From assembly GCA_023383015.1 (NCBI GenBank), contig JAHDXW010000028.1, positions 1-56,024 of the forward strand: a DNA stretch of 56,024 nt, given 5' to 3'. Position numbers and translations under genes: made by a program. Below, one piece after another: positions 47,889 through 56,024 of the stretch; within the stretch, counting starts at the first letter, position 1, and every line of letters starts with the position of its first letter. Origin of the DNA: Paracoccaceae bacterium (lineage in GTDB: Bacteria; Pseudomonadota; Alphaproteobacteria; Rhodobacterales; Rhodobacteraceae). The notes under the pieces were generated by a model that saw only the letters and a list, made by a program, of their open reading frames with translations, was not told where the DNA came from and searched no databases.

Positions 47889-48422
47889 CTACTTCTTCTT
47901 GCCTTCCTTGCGGAAGATGAACTCGCCCTTGTAGCGGATGCCCTTGCCCTTGTAAGGCTCCGGCCCCCGCCAGGCGCGGATCTCGGCCGCGACCTGCCCG
48001 ACCTGCTGGGCGTCGATGCCCTCGACGACGATCTCGGTCTGCTTGGGCGTCGTGACGGTGATGCCCTGCGGCACGCCGTAGTTGACCTCGTGGCTGTAGC
48101 CGAGTGCGAGCTTGAGCGTGCTACCCGCCGCCTGCGCGCGATAGCCGACGCCGGAAATCTCCATTTCCTTGCGGAAGCCCTGGGTGACCCCGGTGACGAG
48201 ATTGGCCACCATCGACCGGCTGAGGCCCCACTGCTGGCGGGCGCGCTTGGACTCGCCGCGCGGCGTCACCTTCAGCGCGTCGCCGTCGAGCGTGATGGTC
48301 ACGTCGTCGGTCGCCGTGAAGCTCAGCGTGCCCTTCGGCCCCCTGACTTCGACCGTCTGTCCCGAGACCCGGGCGCTGACGCCCTTTGGCAGCGGAACTG
48401 GTTTCTTCCCGATGCGAGACAT
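47889..48422 (-). CDS. rplF: 50S ribosomal protein L6
   Basis: L6 of 177 aa, starting [19 protein letters not shown] and ending [22 protein letters not shown], both standard. Confidence 0.98.
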   Translation of the reverse strand: MSRIGKKPVPLPKGVSARVSGQTVEVRGPKGTLSFTATDDVTITLDGDALKVTPRGESKRARQQWGLSRSMVANLVTGVTQGFRKEMEISGVGYRAQAAGSTLKLALGYSHEVNYGVPQGITVTTPKQTEIVVEGIDAQQVGQVAAEIRAWRGPEPYKGKGIRYKGEFIFRKEGKKK

Positions 48423-48432
48423 CGCGCCCTCC

Positions 48433-48831
48433 TCAGAACACGGTGCAGAGCACTTCGCCGCCCACGTTGGCGCTGCGCGCCGCCGCGTCCGACATCACGC
48501 CCTTCGGGGTGGAGACGATCGACACGCCGAGGCCGTTGCGGACCTGCGGCAGTTCCTTGGCACCCATGTACACGCGCCGGCCGGGCTTGGAGACCCGGCG
48601 CAGCTCGCGGATCACCGGGGTGCCGTCGAAATACTTCAGACCGATCACCAGCTCCTGGTGGCCGTTGGCGTCGGCGCCCTTCTCGTAGCCGCGGATGTAG
48701 CCTTCCTCCACGAGCACGTCGAGCACCCAAGCACGCAGCCTGGAGGCGGGGCAGTGCACCGTGCCCTGGCCCCGCATCTGCGCGTTGCGGATGCGGGTCA
48801 GCATGTCGCCGAGCGGATCGTTCATCGCCAT
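48433..48831 (-). CDS. rpsH: 30S ribosomal protein S8
   Basis: S8 of 132 aa ([18 protein letters not shown], ending [10 protein letters not shown]). GGAGGG lies before the first ATG, giving MAMNDP; the usual family start is the second ATG two codons later. In E. coli S8 represses its own spc operon; whether that holds here is unknown. Confidence 0.97.
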   Translation of the reverse strand: MAMNDPLGDMLTRIRNAQMRGQGTVHCPASRLRAWVLDVLVEEGYIRGYEKGADANGHQELVIGLKYFDGTPVIRELRRVSKPGRRVYMGAKELPQVRNGLGVSIVSTPKGVMSDAAARSANVGGEVLCTVF

Positions 48832-48844
48832 CCTGCGACCCTCC

Positions 48845-49150
48845 TCACCAGCTCGACTTGACCATGCCGGGGATCTGGCCGAACGAGGCCAGCTCGCGCA
48901 GCATGATCCGGCTGAGCTTCAGCTTGCGGTAGTAGGCATGCGGCCGGCCGGTCAGCTGGCAGCGGTTGTGAAGCCTCGTGGCCGAGGAATTGCGCGGCAG
49001 TTCGGCCAGTCGCAGCCGGGCCTTGAAGCGCTCTTCCATCGGGCGGGCCTGGTCGGAGGCGACTGCCTTCAGCGCCGCCCGCCGCGCGGCAAACTGCTTG
49101 ACCATCCGCTGGCGCTTGAGTTCGCGTTCGACCATCGATTTCTTGGCCAT
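48845..49150 (-). CDS. rpsN: 30S ribosomal protein S14
   Basis: S14 of 101 aa, the long form without zinc cysteines ([19 protein letters not shown], then [18 protein letters not shown]). 17 bp separate it from rplE. Confidence 0.97.
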   Translation of the reverse strand: MAKKSMVERELKRQRMVKQFAARRAALKAVASDQARPMEERFKARLRLAELPRNSSATRLHNRCQLTGRPHAYYRKLKLSRIMLRELASFGQIPGMVKSSW

Positions 49151-49167
49151 GTCTATGTCCTCGCGCG

Positions 49168-49728
49168 TCAGCCGGTGAAGGGCATGTTGAAATGCTTGAG
49201 CAGCGCCTTCGCCTCGGCGTCGGTGCGGGCGGTCGTGCAGACGATGATGTCCATCCCCCAGACCTCGTCGACCTTGTCGTACTCGATCTCGGGGAACACG
49301 ATGTGCTCCTTCAGCCCCATGGCGAAGTTGCCGCGGCCGTCGAACGACGTCGGCCGCACCCCGCGGAAGTCGCGCACCCGCGGCAGCGCCACCGTGATCA
49401 GCCGGTCGAGAAACTCGTACATCCGGTTGCCCCGCAGCGTCACCTTGCAGCCGAGCGGCATGTTCTCGCGCACCCGGAAGCCGGCGATCGACTTGCGGGC
49501 GCGGGTAATGACCGGCTTCTGCCCGGCGATCAGCGCCAGGTCGTCGGCGGCGGACTTCACCTTCTTGGTGTCCTTGGTCGCCTCGCCGATGCCCATGTTC
49601 AGCACGATCTTGTCGAGCCGCGGGATCATCATGTCGTTCTTGTATCCGAACTCGGCCTTCATCGCCGGCCGGATCGTCGAGCGGTAGAGCGCCTTGAAGC
49701 GCGGCAGGTAGGCGGTCGCGTCAAGCAT
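49168..49728 (-). CDS. rplE: 50S ribosomal protein L5
   Basis: L5 of 186 aa, which contacts 5S rRNA. Start ATG at 49728 ([17 protein letters not shown]) lies inside the end of rplX, an 8-bp overlap. [16 protein letters not shown] and the C-terminal [20 protein letters not shown] are conserved. Confidence 0.97.
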   Translation of the reverse strand: MLDATAYLPRFKALYRSTIRPAMKAEFGYKNDMMIPRLDKIVLNMGIGEATKDTKKVKSAADDLALIAGQKPVITRARKSIAGFRVRENMPLGCKVTLRGNRMYEFLDRLITVALPRVRDFRGVRPTSFDGRGNFAMGLKEHIVFPEIEYDKVDEVWGMDIIVCTTARTDAEAKALLKHFNMPFTG

Positions 49729-50035
49729 CGATCGTGGCCCCCGATTTCTTGGCGAAGCGGACCTTCTTGCCCTCCTCGACGCGGAAGCCGACGCGGGTCG
49801 GCCCGCCCTCCTTGGGATCGACGATGGCGAGGTTCGACAGGTCGATGGGCATCGCCTGCGGCAGGCGGCCACCCTGGCTCTTGGCGCTCTGCTTGGTGTG
49901 GCGGATGGCGATGTTGATGCCCTCCACCACGGCCTTGTTGTCCTTCGGCATGACCTGGGTGATGACCCCGGACTTGCCCTTGTCCTTTCCGGTCAGGACG
50001 ACGACCTTGTCGCCCTTCTTCAGCTTCGCCGCCAT
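49721..50035 (-). CDS. rplX: 50S ribosomal protein L24
   Basis: L24 of 104 aa with KOW motif [18 protein letters not shown] near the N terminus. Its ATG shares one base with the rplN stop (TGATG), so translation is coupled. Confidence 0.97.
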   Translation of the reverse strand: MAAKLKKGDKVVVLTGKDKGKSGVITQVMPKDNKAVVEGINIAIRHTKQSAKSQGGRLPQAMPIDLSNLAIVDPKEGGPTRVGFRVEEGKKVRFAKKSGATIDA

Positions 50036-50403
50036 CACAGCACCTCCGGCGCGAGACTGATGATCTTCATGAAGTTCTTCGCGCGCAGCTCGCGTACCAC
50101 GGGCCCGAAGATGCGGGTGCCCACGGGCTCGCCCTGGTTGTTCAGGATCACGGCGGCGTTGCGGTCGAAGCGGATCGAGGTGCCGTCCTCGCGGCGCACC
50201 TCCTTGGCGGTGCGCACGACGACGGCCTTGCGCACGTCGCCCTTCTTCACCCGCCCCTTGGGGATCGCCTCCTTGACGGACACCACGATGATGTCGCCGA
50301 CCGAGGCATAGCGGCGGTGCGAGCCGCCGAGCACCTTGATGCACTGGACGCGACGGGCGCCGGAATTGTCGGCGACGTCCAGATTGGTCTGCATCTGGAT
50401 CAT
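50035..50403 (-). CDS. rplN: 50S ribosomal protein L14
   Basis: L14 of 122 aa with the standard [19 protein letters not shown] start and [12 protein letters not shown]. 65 bp after rpsQ. Confidence 0.98.
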   Translation of the reverse strand: MIQMQTNLDVADNSGARRVQCIKVLGGSHRRYASVGDIIVVSVKEAIPKGRVKKGDVRKAVVVRTAKEVRREDGTSIRFDRNAAVILNNQGEPVGTRIFGPVVRELRAKNFMKIISLAPEVL

Positions 50404-50468
50404 TCAGGTTCTCCCGACCTTCGGGGACATGCCTGCCCCGGGGTTTCGACGGAACCGGGCGCGGTGCC

Positions 50469-50708
50469 TCAGCCCTGGGCTTCGGTCACCACCTCCCAGC
50501 GCTTGGTCTTCGAGATCGGCGCGCATTCGCGGATGCGAACGGTGTCGCCGACCTTGTACTGGTTGTCCGGGTCATGGGCGCGGTACTTCTTGGACTTGCG
50601 GACGGTCTTCTGAAGCAGCGGGTGCTTGAAGCGCCGCTCGACCAGAACGGTGACCGTCTGGGCGTTCTTGTCGCTCGTGACCGTGCCTTGCAGGATGCGG
50701 CGGGGCAT
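50469..50708 (-). CDS. rpsQ: 30S ribosomal protein S17
   Basis: S17 of 79 aa ([19 protein letters not shown], then [19 protein letters not shown]). 4 bp after rpmC. Confidence 0.97.
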   Translation of the reverse strand: MPRRILQGTVTSDKNAQTVTVLVERRFKHPLLQKTVRKSKKYRAHDPDNQYKVGDTVRIRECAPISKTKRWEVVTEAQG

Positions 50709-50712
50709 GGTG

Positions 50713-50928
50713 TCAGCCTTCCTTCCGGGCCGCGGCGCGGGCCTTCTCGTTCAGCACCGTGCGCACGCGCGCCGCATCGCGCCGCACCTGGCGGATGCGC
50801 GCGGGATTGTCGAGCTGGTTGGTCGCCTGGCGGAAGCGGAGGTTGAATGCCTCCTTCTTCAGCGCCACCAGCTGGTCGCGCAGCTGGTCGGGCGTGTTGC
50901 CTCGCAGTTCCTTGGCGTCCATCGCCAT
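50713..50928 (-). CDS. rpmC: 50S ribosomal protein L29
   Basis: L29 of 71 aa ([20 protein letters not shown], then [13 protein letters not shown]). It opens the distal part of the cluster after a 280-bp gap with its own promoter-like sequence. GGAAGGA precedes the ATG at 50928. Confidence 0.96.
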   Translation of the reverse strand: MAMDAKELRGNTPDQLRDQLVALKKEAFNLRFRQATNQLDNPARIRQVRRDAARVRTVLNEKARAAARKEG

Positions 50929-50942
50929 GTCCTTCCCTCAAT

Positions 50943-50989
50943 CACCAGAAGGCCCCGGAGACACGGTCAGGGTTACCTTGAGTCTGGTG
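50943..50989 (-). promoter_or_regulatory. Long-range inverted repeat in the rpmC leader
   Basis: CACCAGA (50943-50949) pairs with TCTGGTG (50983-50989) around 33 nt, in the transcript between the candidate promoter and rpmC. It could form a leader structure. Weak evidence. Confidence 0.25.
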
Positions 50990-51039
50990 GACCATGATGG
51001 TTCGACGGCGCCGGGTCACCCCGACTCCGCAGATGGGCT

Positions 51040-51068
51040 GCTATACGGGAGGGGCCGCGGAAGAGCAA
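51040..51068 (-). promoter_or_regulatory. Candidate internal promoter before rpmC
   Basis: On the minus strand TTGCTC (51063-51068), 17 bp, then TATAGC (51040-51045). The -10 and spacing are good for sigma-70. The probable start is about 100 bp before rpmC. Confidence 0.55.
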
Positions 51069-51152
51069 GGGGGGAATCGCCCGGGCGGCTGCGAGGCCGG
51101 ATGCAACGGATGCCGGCTGCCCTGCCGCGGCCCGTTGGGGGCACCGTTCATG

Positions 51153-51190
51153 CGAAGGGGCCCCCGCCGCTCCCGGCAGGGGCCCCTTCG
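51153..51190 (-). terminator. Stem-loop terminator after rplP
   Basis: Perfect 12-bp stem (CGAAGGGGCCCC at 51153-51164, complement at 51179-51190) with a 14-nt loop, 18 bp after the rplP stop. No T-run follows. With the promoter downstream, it likely ends or attenuates the S10 part. Confidence 0.55.
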
Positions 51191-51208
51191 GCAGGACGGG
51201 CGTCGTTC

Positions 51209-51622
51209 CTACCAGTCCTCGCGGACGACGACGCGCGTCTTGATCGGCAGCTTCATCGCGGCCAGTCGCAGCGCCTCGCGCGCCACGTCCTCGGTCACCC
51301 CGTCGACCTCGAACATGATCCGGCCGGGATGGACGCGGCAGACCCAGATGTCGACCGAGCCCTTGCCCTTGCCCATCCGCACTTCGGTGGGCTTGGAGGT
51401 CACCGGCACGTCGGGGAAGACGCGAATCCACACCCTGCCCTGACGCTTCATGTGGCGTGTCAGCGCCCGGCGTGCGGCCTCGATCTGGCGCGCGGTCACG
51501 CGCTCGGGCTCGGTCGCCTTCAGCCCGAAGCCGCCGAAGTTCAGCTCATGTCCGCCCTTGGCCTCGCCATGGATGCGGCCCTTGAACTGCTTGCGGAACT
51601 TGGTCCGTTTCGGTTGCAGCAT
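51209..51622 (-). CDS. rplP: 50S ribosomal protein L16
   Basis: L16 of 137 aa ([19 protein letters not shown], then [20 protein letters not shown]). Last gene before the break in the cluster. Confidence 0.98.
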   Translation of the reverse strand: MLQPKRTKFRKQFKGRIHGEAKGGHELNFGGFGLKATEPERVTARQIEAARRALTRHMKRQGRVWIRVFPDVPVTSKPTEVRMGKGKGSVDIWVCRVHPGRIMFEVDGVTEDVAREALRLAAMKLPIKTRVVVREDW

Positions 51623-51634
51623 GGTTCGGCCTCC

Positions 51635-52333
51635 TCAGCGCCGGGCGCCCCGGGCGCCGCCCTCGGCCGCTTCCGCCAGGCGCCGGTCATGCGCCTGCGG
51701 GTCGTGCTCGAGGATGTCGCCCTTGTAGATCCACACCTTGACCCCGATCACCCCGTAAGGCGTCTTGGCCTCGCCGAGCGCGAAGTCGATGTCCGCCCGC
51801 AGCGTGTGCAGCGGCACCCGTCCCTCGCGGTACCACTCGGTCCGCGCGATCTCGGCCCCGCCGAGGCGGCCCGAGACGTTGACCCGGATTCCGAGCGCAC
51901 CCATGCGGATGGAGTTCTGCACCGACCGCTTCATGGCGCGGCGGAAGCTCACCCGCCGCTCGAGCTGCTGGGCGATCGATTCGGCCACCAGCACGGCGTC
52001 GATCTCGGGCTTGCGCACCTCGACGATGTTGAGGTGCAGCTCGCTCTTGGTCATGTTGGCAAGCTTCTTGCGCAGCGTCTCGATGTCGGCGCCCTTCTTG
52101 CCGATGATGACGCCCGGCCGCGCGGTGTGGATCGTCACGCGGCACTTCTTGTGCGGCCGCTCGATGATCACCCGGCTGACGCCTGCCTGGCGGCACTCCT
52201 CGTGGATGAAGTCCCGCATCTTCAGGTCTTCCAGGAGGAGGTTGCCGTAGTCCTTGCTGTCGGCGAACCACCGGCTGTCCCAGGTCCGGTTGACCTGCAG
52301 GCGCATGCCGATCGGATTGACCTTCTGACCCAT
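51635..52333 (-). CDS. rpsC: 30S ribosomal protein S3
   Basis: S3 of 233 aa. N terminus [22 protein letters not shown] domain with [20 protein letters not shown]. The ATG shares one base with the rplV stop. Confidence 0.98.
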   Translation of the reverse strand: MGQKVNPIGMRLQVNRTWDSRWFADSKDYGNLLLEDLKMRDFIHEECRQAGVSRVIIERPHKKCRVTIHTARPGVIIGKKGADIETLRKKLANMTKSELHLNIVEVRKPEIDAVLVAESIAQQLERRVSFRRAMKRSVQNSIRMGALGIRVNVSGRLGGAEIARTEWYREGRVPLHTLRADIDFALGEAKTPYGVIGVKVWIYKGDILEHDPQAHDRRLAEAAEGGARGARR

Positions 52334-52725
52334 TACGCGCTCTCCCCGACGGCGCGCTCGACCTGGCGCAGCTTGATGGTGATCTCCGAGAACGGCTTCA
52401 TGATCTTGCCGTAGCGGCCGCGGGCGCGGGGGCGGCCGCGCTTCAGGACCAGGTTCTTGCCGACCCAGGCCTCGGCAACCACAAGCTCGTCGACGTCCAG
52501 CCCGTGGTTGTTCTCGGCGTTCGCGATCGCCGACTGGAGGCACTTGCGGACGTCCCCGGCGATGCGGCGCTTCGAGAAGGTCAGGTCGGCCAGCGCCCGC
52601 TCGACCTTCTTGCCCCGGATCATCGCGGCGACGAGGTTGAGCTTCTGCGGCGAGGTGCGCAGCATCCCGAGCTTGGCCATCGCCTCGTTCTCGGCCACGC
52701 GGCGCGGGTTCTTCTCCTTGCCCAT
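52333..52725 (-). CDS. rplV: 50S ribosomal protein L22
   Basis: L22 of 130 aa ([20 protein letters not shown]) with the beta-hairpin region [16 protein letters not shown] that lines the exit tunnel. The N-terminal [15 protein letters not shown] is the alphaproteobacterial form. Confidence 0.97.
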   Translation of the reverse strand: MGKEKNPRRVAENEAMAKLGMLRTSPQKLNLVAAMIRGKKVERALADLTFSKRRIAGDVRKCLQSAIANAENNHGLDVDELVVAEAWVGKNLVLKRGRPRARGRYGKIMKPFSEITIKLRQVERAVGESA

Positions 52726-52729
52726 CGGC

Positions 52730-53008
52730 CTATTTCCTCTTCGCTTTCTTGTCGGCGGCGTGGCCGTAGTAGGTGCGGGTCGGCGAGTACTCGCCGAACT
52801 TCTGGCCGATCATCTCCTCGGACACCTGCACCGGTATGTGCTTGTGGCCGTTGTAGACCCCGAAGGTCAGCCCGACGAACTGCGGCAGGATCGTCGACCG
52901 GCGCGACCAGATGCGGATGACCTCGTTGCGGCCAGATTCGCGCACCTTCTCGGCCTTGCGCAGCACATGGGCGTCGACGAAGGGCCCCTTCCAGACAGAA
53001 CGTGCCAT
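52730..53008 (-). CDS. rpsS: 30S ribosomal protein S19
   Basis: S19 of 92 aa ([20 protein letters not shown], then [20 protein letters not shown]). 3 bp after rplB. Confidence 0.98.
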   Translation of the reverse strand: MARSVWKGPFVDAHVLRKAEKVRESGRNEVIRIWSRRSTILPQFVGLTFGVYNGHKHIPVQVSEEMIGQKFGEYSPTRTYYGHAADKKAKRK

Positions 53009-53011
53009 CGC

Positions 53012-53851
53012 TCAGCGCCCCTTCTTCCGCTCGTGGCGCGACCGCAGGATGTATTTCTGCGTCGCCTTGTTGCGCCGGGTCTTCGTGCCCTTGGTGCCCT
53101 TGCCCCAGGGGGTCACGGGATGCCGGCCGCCCGAGGTCCGGCCCTCGCCGCCGCCATGGGGATGGTCGATGGGGTTCATCGCCACGCCGCGCACCGAGGG
53201 GCGGATGCCGAGGTGCCGGTTGCGGCCCGCCTTGCCGATGTTCTGGTTGGAGTTGTCGGGGTTCGACACCGCCCCGACCGTGGCCATGCACTCCTGGCGG
53301 ACCAGCCGCAACTCGCCCGACGACAGGCGCAACTGCGCGTAGCCGCCGTCGCGGCCGACGAACTGCACATAGGTGCCCGCGGCGCGGGCCAGCTGGCCGC
53401 CCTTTCCGGGCTTCAGCTCGACGTTGTGCACGATCGTGCCGACCGGCATGCCCGAGAAGGGCATCGCGTTTCCCGGCTTGACGTCGGTGCGCGCGCCGGA
53501 CACGACCTTGTCGCCCACCGCAAGACGCTGCGGGGCGAGGATGTAGGCGCGCTCGCCGTCCTCGTAACGGACCAGCGCGATGAAGGCGGTTCGGTTGGGA
53601 TCGTATTCGATCCGCTCCACCGTCGCCGGGACGTCGAACTTGCGCCGCCGGAAATCGACGATGCGATAGAGCCGCTTCGCCCCGCCGCCCATGCGGCGCG
53701 AGGTCATCCGTCCGAGGTTGTTGCGACCGCCGGTCTTGTTCAGCCCGTGCACCAGGCTCTTGACCGGGCGGCCCTTCCAAAGCTCGGTACGGTCGATCAG
53801 CACCAGCCCGCGCTGGCCCGGCGTCGTCGGCTTGTACGACTTGAGTGCCAT
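53012..53851 (-). CDS. rplB: 50S ribosomal protein L2
   Basis: L2 of 279 aa ([20 protein letters not shown]), with the conserved peptidyl-transferase-region [21 protein letters not shown]. 118 bp separate it from rplW. Confidence 0.98.
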   Translation of the reverse strand: MALKSYKPTTPGQRGLVLIDRTELWKGRPVKSLVHGLNKTGGRNNLGRMTSRRMGGGAKRLYRIVDFRRRKFDVPATVERIEYDPNRTAFIALVRYEDGERAYILAPQRLAVGDKVVSGARTDVKPGNAMPFSGMPVGTIVHNVELKPGKGGQLARAAGTYVQFVGRDGGYAQLRLSSGELRLVRQECMATVGAVSNPDNSNQNIGKAGRNRHLGIRPSVRGVAMNPIDHPHGGGEGRTSGGRHPVTPWGKGTKGTKTRRNKATQKYILRSRHERKKGR

Positions 53852-53969
53852 GCTTCCTGTCTTCCGTATGCCCTGGACGCGAGGTCCGTTTCGCTTCGCG
53901 GGCCGCGGCCCGCCGTCCTGACGCCCGCGGCCCCGGGGATGGCCCGAGGCCGCGAGTCGGGGGCTCTTA

Positions 53970-54266
53970 TCAGAGCCCGGTGGTCACGTCGATGGTATTG
54001 CCCGGCTCGAGCGTCACATAGGCCTTGCGGACGTCGCTGCGCTGGCCGAGGCGGCCGCGAAAGCGCTTGACCTTGCCGCGCGTGTTGACCGTGTTGACGG
54101 CCTTGACCTTGACCCCGAAGATCGCCTCGACCGCTGCCCTGATCTGGGGCTTGGTGGCATCGGGGGCGACCTCGAAGACCACCGCCCCGGCCTCGGAGGC
54201 CATCGTCGCCTTCTCGGTGATCACCGGCCGGCGGATGATGTCGTACTGCTCCGGTCTCACGCTCAT
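53970..54266 (-). CDS. rplW: 50S ribosomal protein L23
   Basis: L23 of 98 aa, located at the exit tunnel ([20 protein letters not shown], then [19 protein letters not shown]). Start overlaps the rplD stop by 4 bp. Confidence 0.97.
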   Translation of the reverse strand: MSVRPEQYDIIRRPVITEKATMASEAGAVVFEVAPDATKPQIRAAVEAIFGVKVKAVNTVNTRGKVKRFRGRLGQRSDVRKAYVTLEPGNTIDVTTGL

Positions 54267-54883
54267 TTCAGCCGCGCCTCCAGCGCCTCGACGCCCGCCC
54301 TCGTGATCACGAGCTGGTCGCGCCGCAGGATGTCGTAGACGTTCGCGCCGATCGAGGGGAGCACATGGATGCCCTCGAGGTTGCGCGCGGCGCGGGCGAA
54401 GTTCTCGTCCACCTCCGACCCGTCGATGATCAGGACCTGCGTCCAGCCCAGCGCCTTGGCCGCCCGCGCCAGCGCGGCGGTCTTGCCCTCGGCCATCGCC
54501 GCGGCGTCCAGAACCGCCAGTTCGCCGGCCCGCGCCTTGGCCGACAGCGCGTGCATCAGCCCAAGCCGGCGCACCTTCTTGGGCAGGTCGTGGGCGTGGC
54601 TGCGCGGCACCGGCACCTTGTAGCCGCCGCCCTTGCGGAAGATGCCCGCCTTGCGGCTGCCGTGGCGGGCGCCGCCGGTGCCCTTCTGGCGGTAGATCTT
54701 CTTGGTCGAGTACGACACCTCGGTGCGGTTGGTGGCCTTGTGGGTGCCGGCCTGCGCCCTGGCGCGCTGCCAGCGCACCACCCGGTGCAGGATGTCGACC
54801 CGCGGCTCGAGCCCGAAGATCGCGTCGTCAAGCTCGACCTCGCCGGCCCTGGTGCCGTCGAGGGTGATCACCTCAGCCTTCAT
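54263..54883 (-). CDS. rplD: 50S ribosomal protein L4
   Basis: L4 of 206 aa with the extended loop [20 protein letters not shown]. In E. coli, L4 represses the S10 operon. It overlaps the rplC end by 11 bp. Confidence 0.97.
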   Translation of the reverse strand: MKAEVITLDGTRAGEVELDDAIFGLEPRVDILHRVVRWQRARAQAGTHKATNRTEVSYSTKKIYRQKGTGGARHGSRKAGIFRKGGGYKVPVPRSHAHDLPKKVRRLGLMHALSAKARAGELAVLDAAAMAEGKTAALARAAKALGWTQVLIIDGSEVDENFARAARNLEGIHVLPSIGANVYDILRRDQLVITRAGVEALEARLK

Positions 54884-55595
54884 TGCTGCCTCCCTCGGCG
54901 GGCGCGTCCGCCCCGTTGCCGCGGCGCACGGCCGCCGGCCGGACCGCGCCTTCGGGCAGCGGCTTCTTCACCGCGTCCTTGATGGTCACCCAGCCGCCCC
55001 GCGAGCCGGGAACCGCGCCGCGCACCATGATCAGCCCGCGGCCGGCGTCGGTGCGCACGACCTCGAGGTTCTGCGTGGTCACGCGCACGGCCCCCATGTG
55101 ACCGGCCATCTTCTTGCCCTTGAACACCTTGCCGGGGTCCTGGCGCTGGCCGGTCGAGCCGTGGCTGCGGTGGCTGATCGACACCCCGTGGCTGGCGCGC
55201 AGGCCGCCGAAGTTGTGCCGCTTCATGCCGCCCTGGAAGCCCTTGCCGATGGTCGTGCCGGCGATGTCCACCAACTGCCCGGGCAGGTAGTGGTCGGCGG
55301 TGATCTCGCTGCCGACCTCGATCAGGTTGTCGGGGCTGACGCGGAACTCCGCCACCTTGCGCTTGGGCGCGACCTCGGCCCGGGCGAAGTGCCCGCGCAT
55401 CGGTGCGGTGACGTTGCGCGGCTTGGCGGTACCGGCGCCCAGCTGGACGGCGGTGTAGCCGTCGCGCTCGACCGTCCGCTGCGCCACCACCTGGCAGTTG
55501 TCGATCTGCAGGACGGTGACTGGCACCTGCCTGCCGTCCTCGAGGAACAGCCGGGTCATGCCCAGCTTCCTCGCGATCACTCCGGAGCGTAGCAT
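54873..55595 (-). CDS. rplC: 50S ribosomal protein L3
   Basis: L3 of 240 aa ([20 protein letters not shown], then [15 protein letters not shown] and [20 protein letters not shown]). C-terminal 25 residues extend beyond the E. coli protein. Confidence 0.97.
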   Translation of the reverse strand: MLRSGVIARKLGMTRLFLEDGRQVPVTVLQIDNCQVVAQRTVERDGYTAVQLGAGTAKPRNVTAPMRGHFARAEVAPKRKVAEFRVSPDNLIEVGSEITADHYLPGQLVDIAGTTIGKGFQGGMKRHNFGGLRASHGVSISHRSHGSTGQRQDPGKVFKGKKMAGHMGAVRVTTQNLEVVRTDAGRGLIMVRGAVPGSRGGWVTIKDAVKKPLPEGAVRPAAVRRGNGADAPAEGGSNEG

Positions 55596-55605
55596 CGAGC
55601 CCCCC

Positions 55606-55914
55606 TCAGACCTTGATCTCGACGTCCACGCCGGCCGCGAGATCGAGCTTCATCAGCGCGTCCACGGTCTGCGGGGTCGGGTCGACGATGTCGAGCAGCC
55701 GCGCGTGGGTACGGATCTCCCACTGGTCGCGCGACTTCTTGTCGATGTGCGGCCCGCGCAGAACCGTGAACTTCTCGATGCGGTTCGGCAGCGGGATGGG
55801 CCCGCGCACGGTGGCGCCGGTCCGCTTGGCCGTGTTCACGATCTCGGCCGTGCTGGCATCCAGCACGCGGTAGTCGAACGCCTTCAGGCGGATGCGGATG
55901 TTGGTTCCCTGCAT
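55606..55914 (-). CDS. rpsJ: 30S ribosomal protein S10
   Basis: S10 of 102 aa; start ATG at 55914 ([19 protein letters not shown]). [20 protein letters not shown] is the conserved core. First gene of the S10 series after tuf, 58 bp away. Confidence 0.98.
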   Translation of the reverse strand: MQGTNIRIRLKAFDYRVLDASTAEIVNTAKRTGATVRGPIPLPNRIEKFTVLRGPHIDKKSRDQWEIRTHARLLDIVDPTPQTVDALMKLDLAAGVDVEIKV

Positions 55915-55972
55915 GGTGCTGCCCTCCGGGCCGGCGGCGCGGGGAGGTCCCCGGCCACGCGGCCCCATGCGT

Positions 55973-56024
55973 TCAGGCGAGGATCTTGGAGACGACGCCG
56001 GCGCCGACGGTGCGGCCGCCCTCG
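55973..56024 (-). CDS. tuf: Elongation factor Tu, C-terminal end (partial)
   Basis: Only the last 16 codons and the stop are inside the window: [16 protein letters not shown], the C-terminal end of EF-Tu. The rest lies beyond the right edge. Its place before rpsJ matches the usual fusA-tuf-rpsJ order. Confidence 0.92.
   Translation of the reverse strand, partial: EGGRTVGAGVVSKILA

Overview
This is a GC-rich chromosomal segment that looks alphaproteobacterial, most likely from the Rhodobacterales. The inference rests on the short proline--tRNA ligase, a single LolC/E-type permease next to lolD just downstream of proS, the rplQ-tusA-parE neighbourhood, and a complete S10-spc-alpha ribosomal supercluster with adk directly after secY. 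No rRNA, tRNA, insertion sequence, phage gene or CRISPR array was seen.

Positions 1-32.4 kb are an accessory catabolic region of carbohydrate and small-acid genes. From the left edge: an oligopeptide/glycoside-type ABC importer (binding protein plus two permeases; its ATPases are not in the window) with a rhamnonate-dehydratase-like enzyme, divergent from an IclR regulator. A minus-strand series follows that starts with a Tat-exported flavoprotein, a beta-rich protein of unknown function, a two-heme cytochrome c and a small secreted protein. It continues into a cytoplasmic sulfatase, a Gfo/Idh/MocA oxidoreductase and an L-rhamnose mutarotase. Next on the plus strand come a LysR regulator, an MFS exporter, an AcoX/NAD-kinase-like protein and two proteins resembling the split glycine decarboxylase GcvPA/GcvPB. 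The catalytic motifs of both Gcv-like proteins are altered, and no GcvH or GcvT lies nearby. These are followed by a DadA-like FAD oxidoreductase, a dihydrodipicolinate-synthase-family aldolase, an SDR, an Old Yellow Enzyme and a sugar isomerase/epimerase. The region ends with a second ABC importer (MalK/MalF/MalG type) plus a ribokinase, an L-fucose-type mutarotase and an SGNH hydrolase. Operator-like sequences recur in front of several of these units, which suggests shared regulation. Together the genes suggest uptake and breakdown of a (possibly sulfated) deoxysugar or its acids. The Gcv-like module and the periplasmic redox module have no function I can name.

Positions 32.4-41.4 kb are housekeeping and miscellaneous genes: a membrane pentapeptide-repeat protein split by an in-frame TGA, proS, lolC/E-lolD, a small-molecule kinase, a small cytochrome c, parE and tusA.

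Positions 41.4-56.0 kb are the ribosomal cluster on the minus strand, read from tuf (cut by the right edge) to rplQ: rpsJ, rplC, D, W, B, rpsS, rplV, rpsC, rplP; then a 280-bp break with a strong stem-loop and a promoter-like sequence; then rpmC, rpsQ, rplN, X, E, rpsN, rpsH, rplF, R, rpsE, rpmD, rplO, secY, adk; then rpsM, rpsK, rpoA, rplQ.
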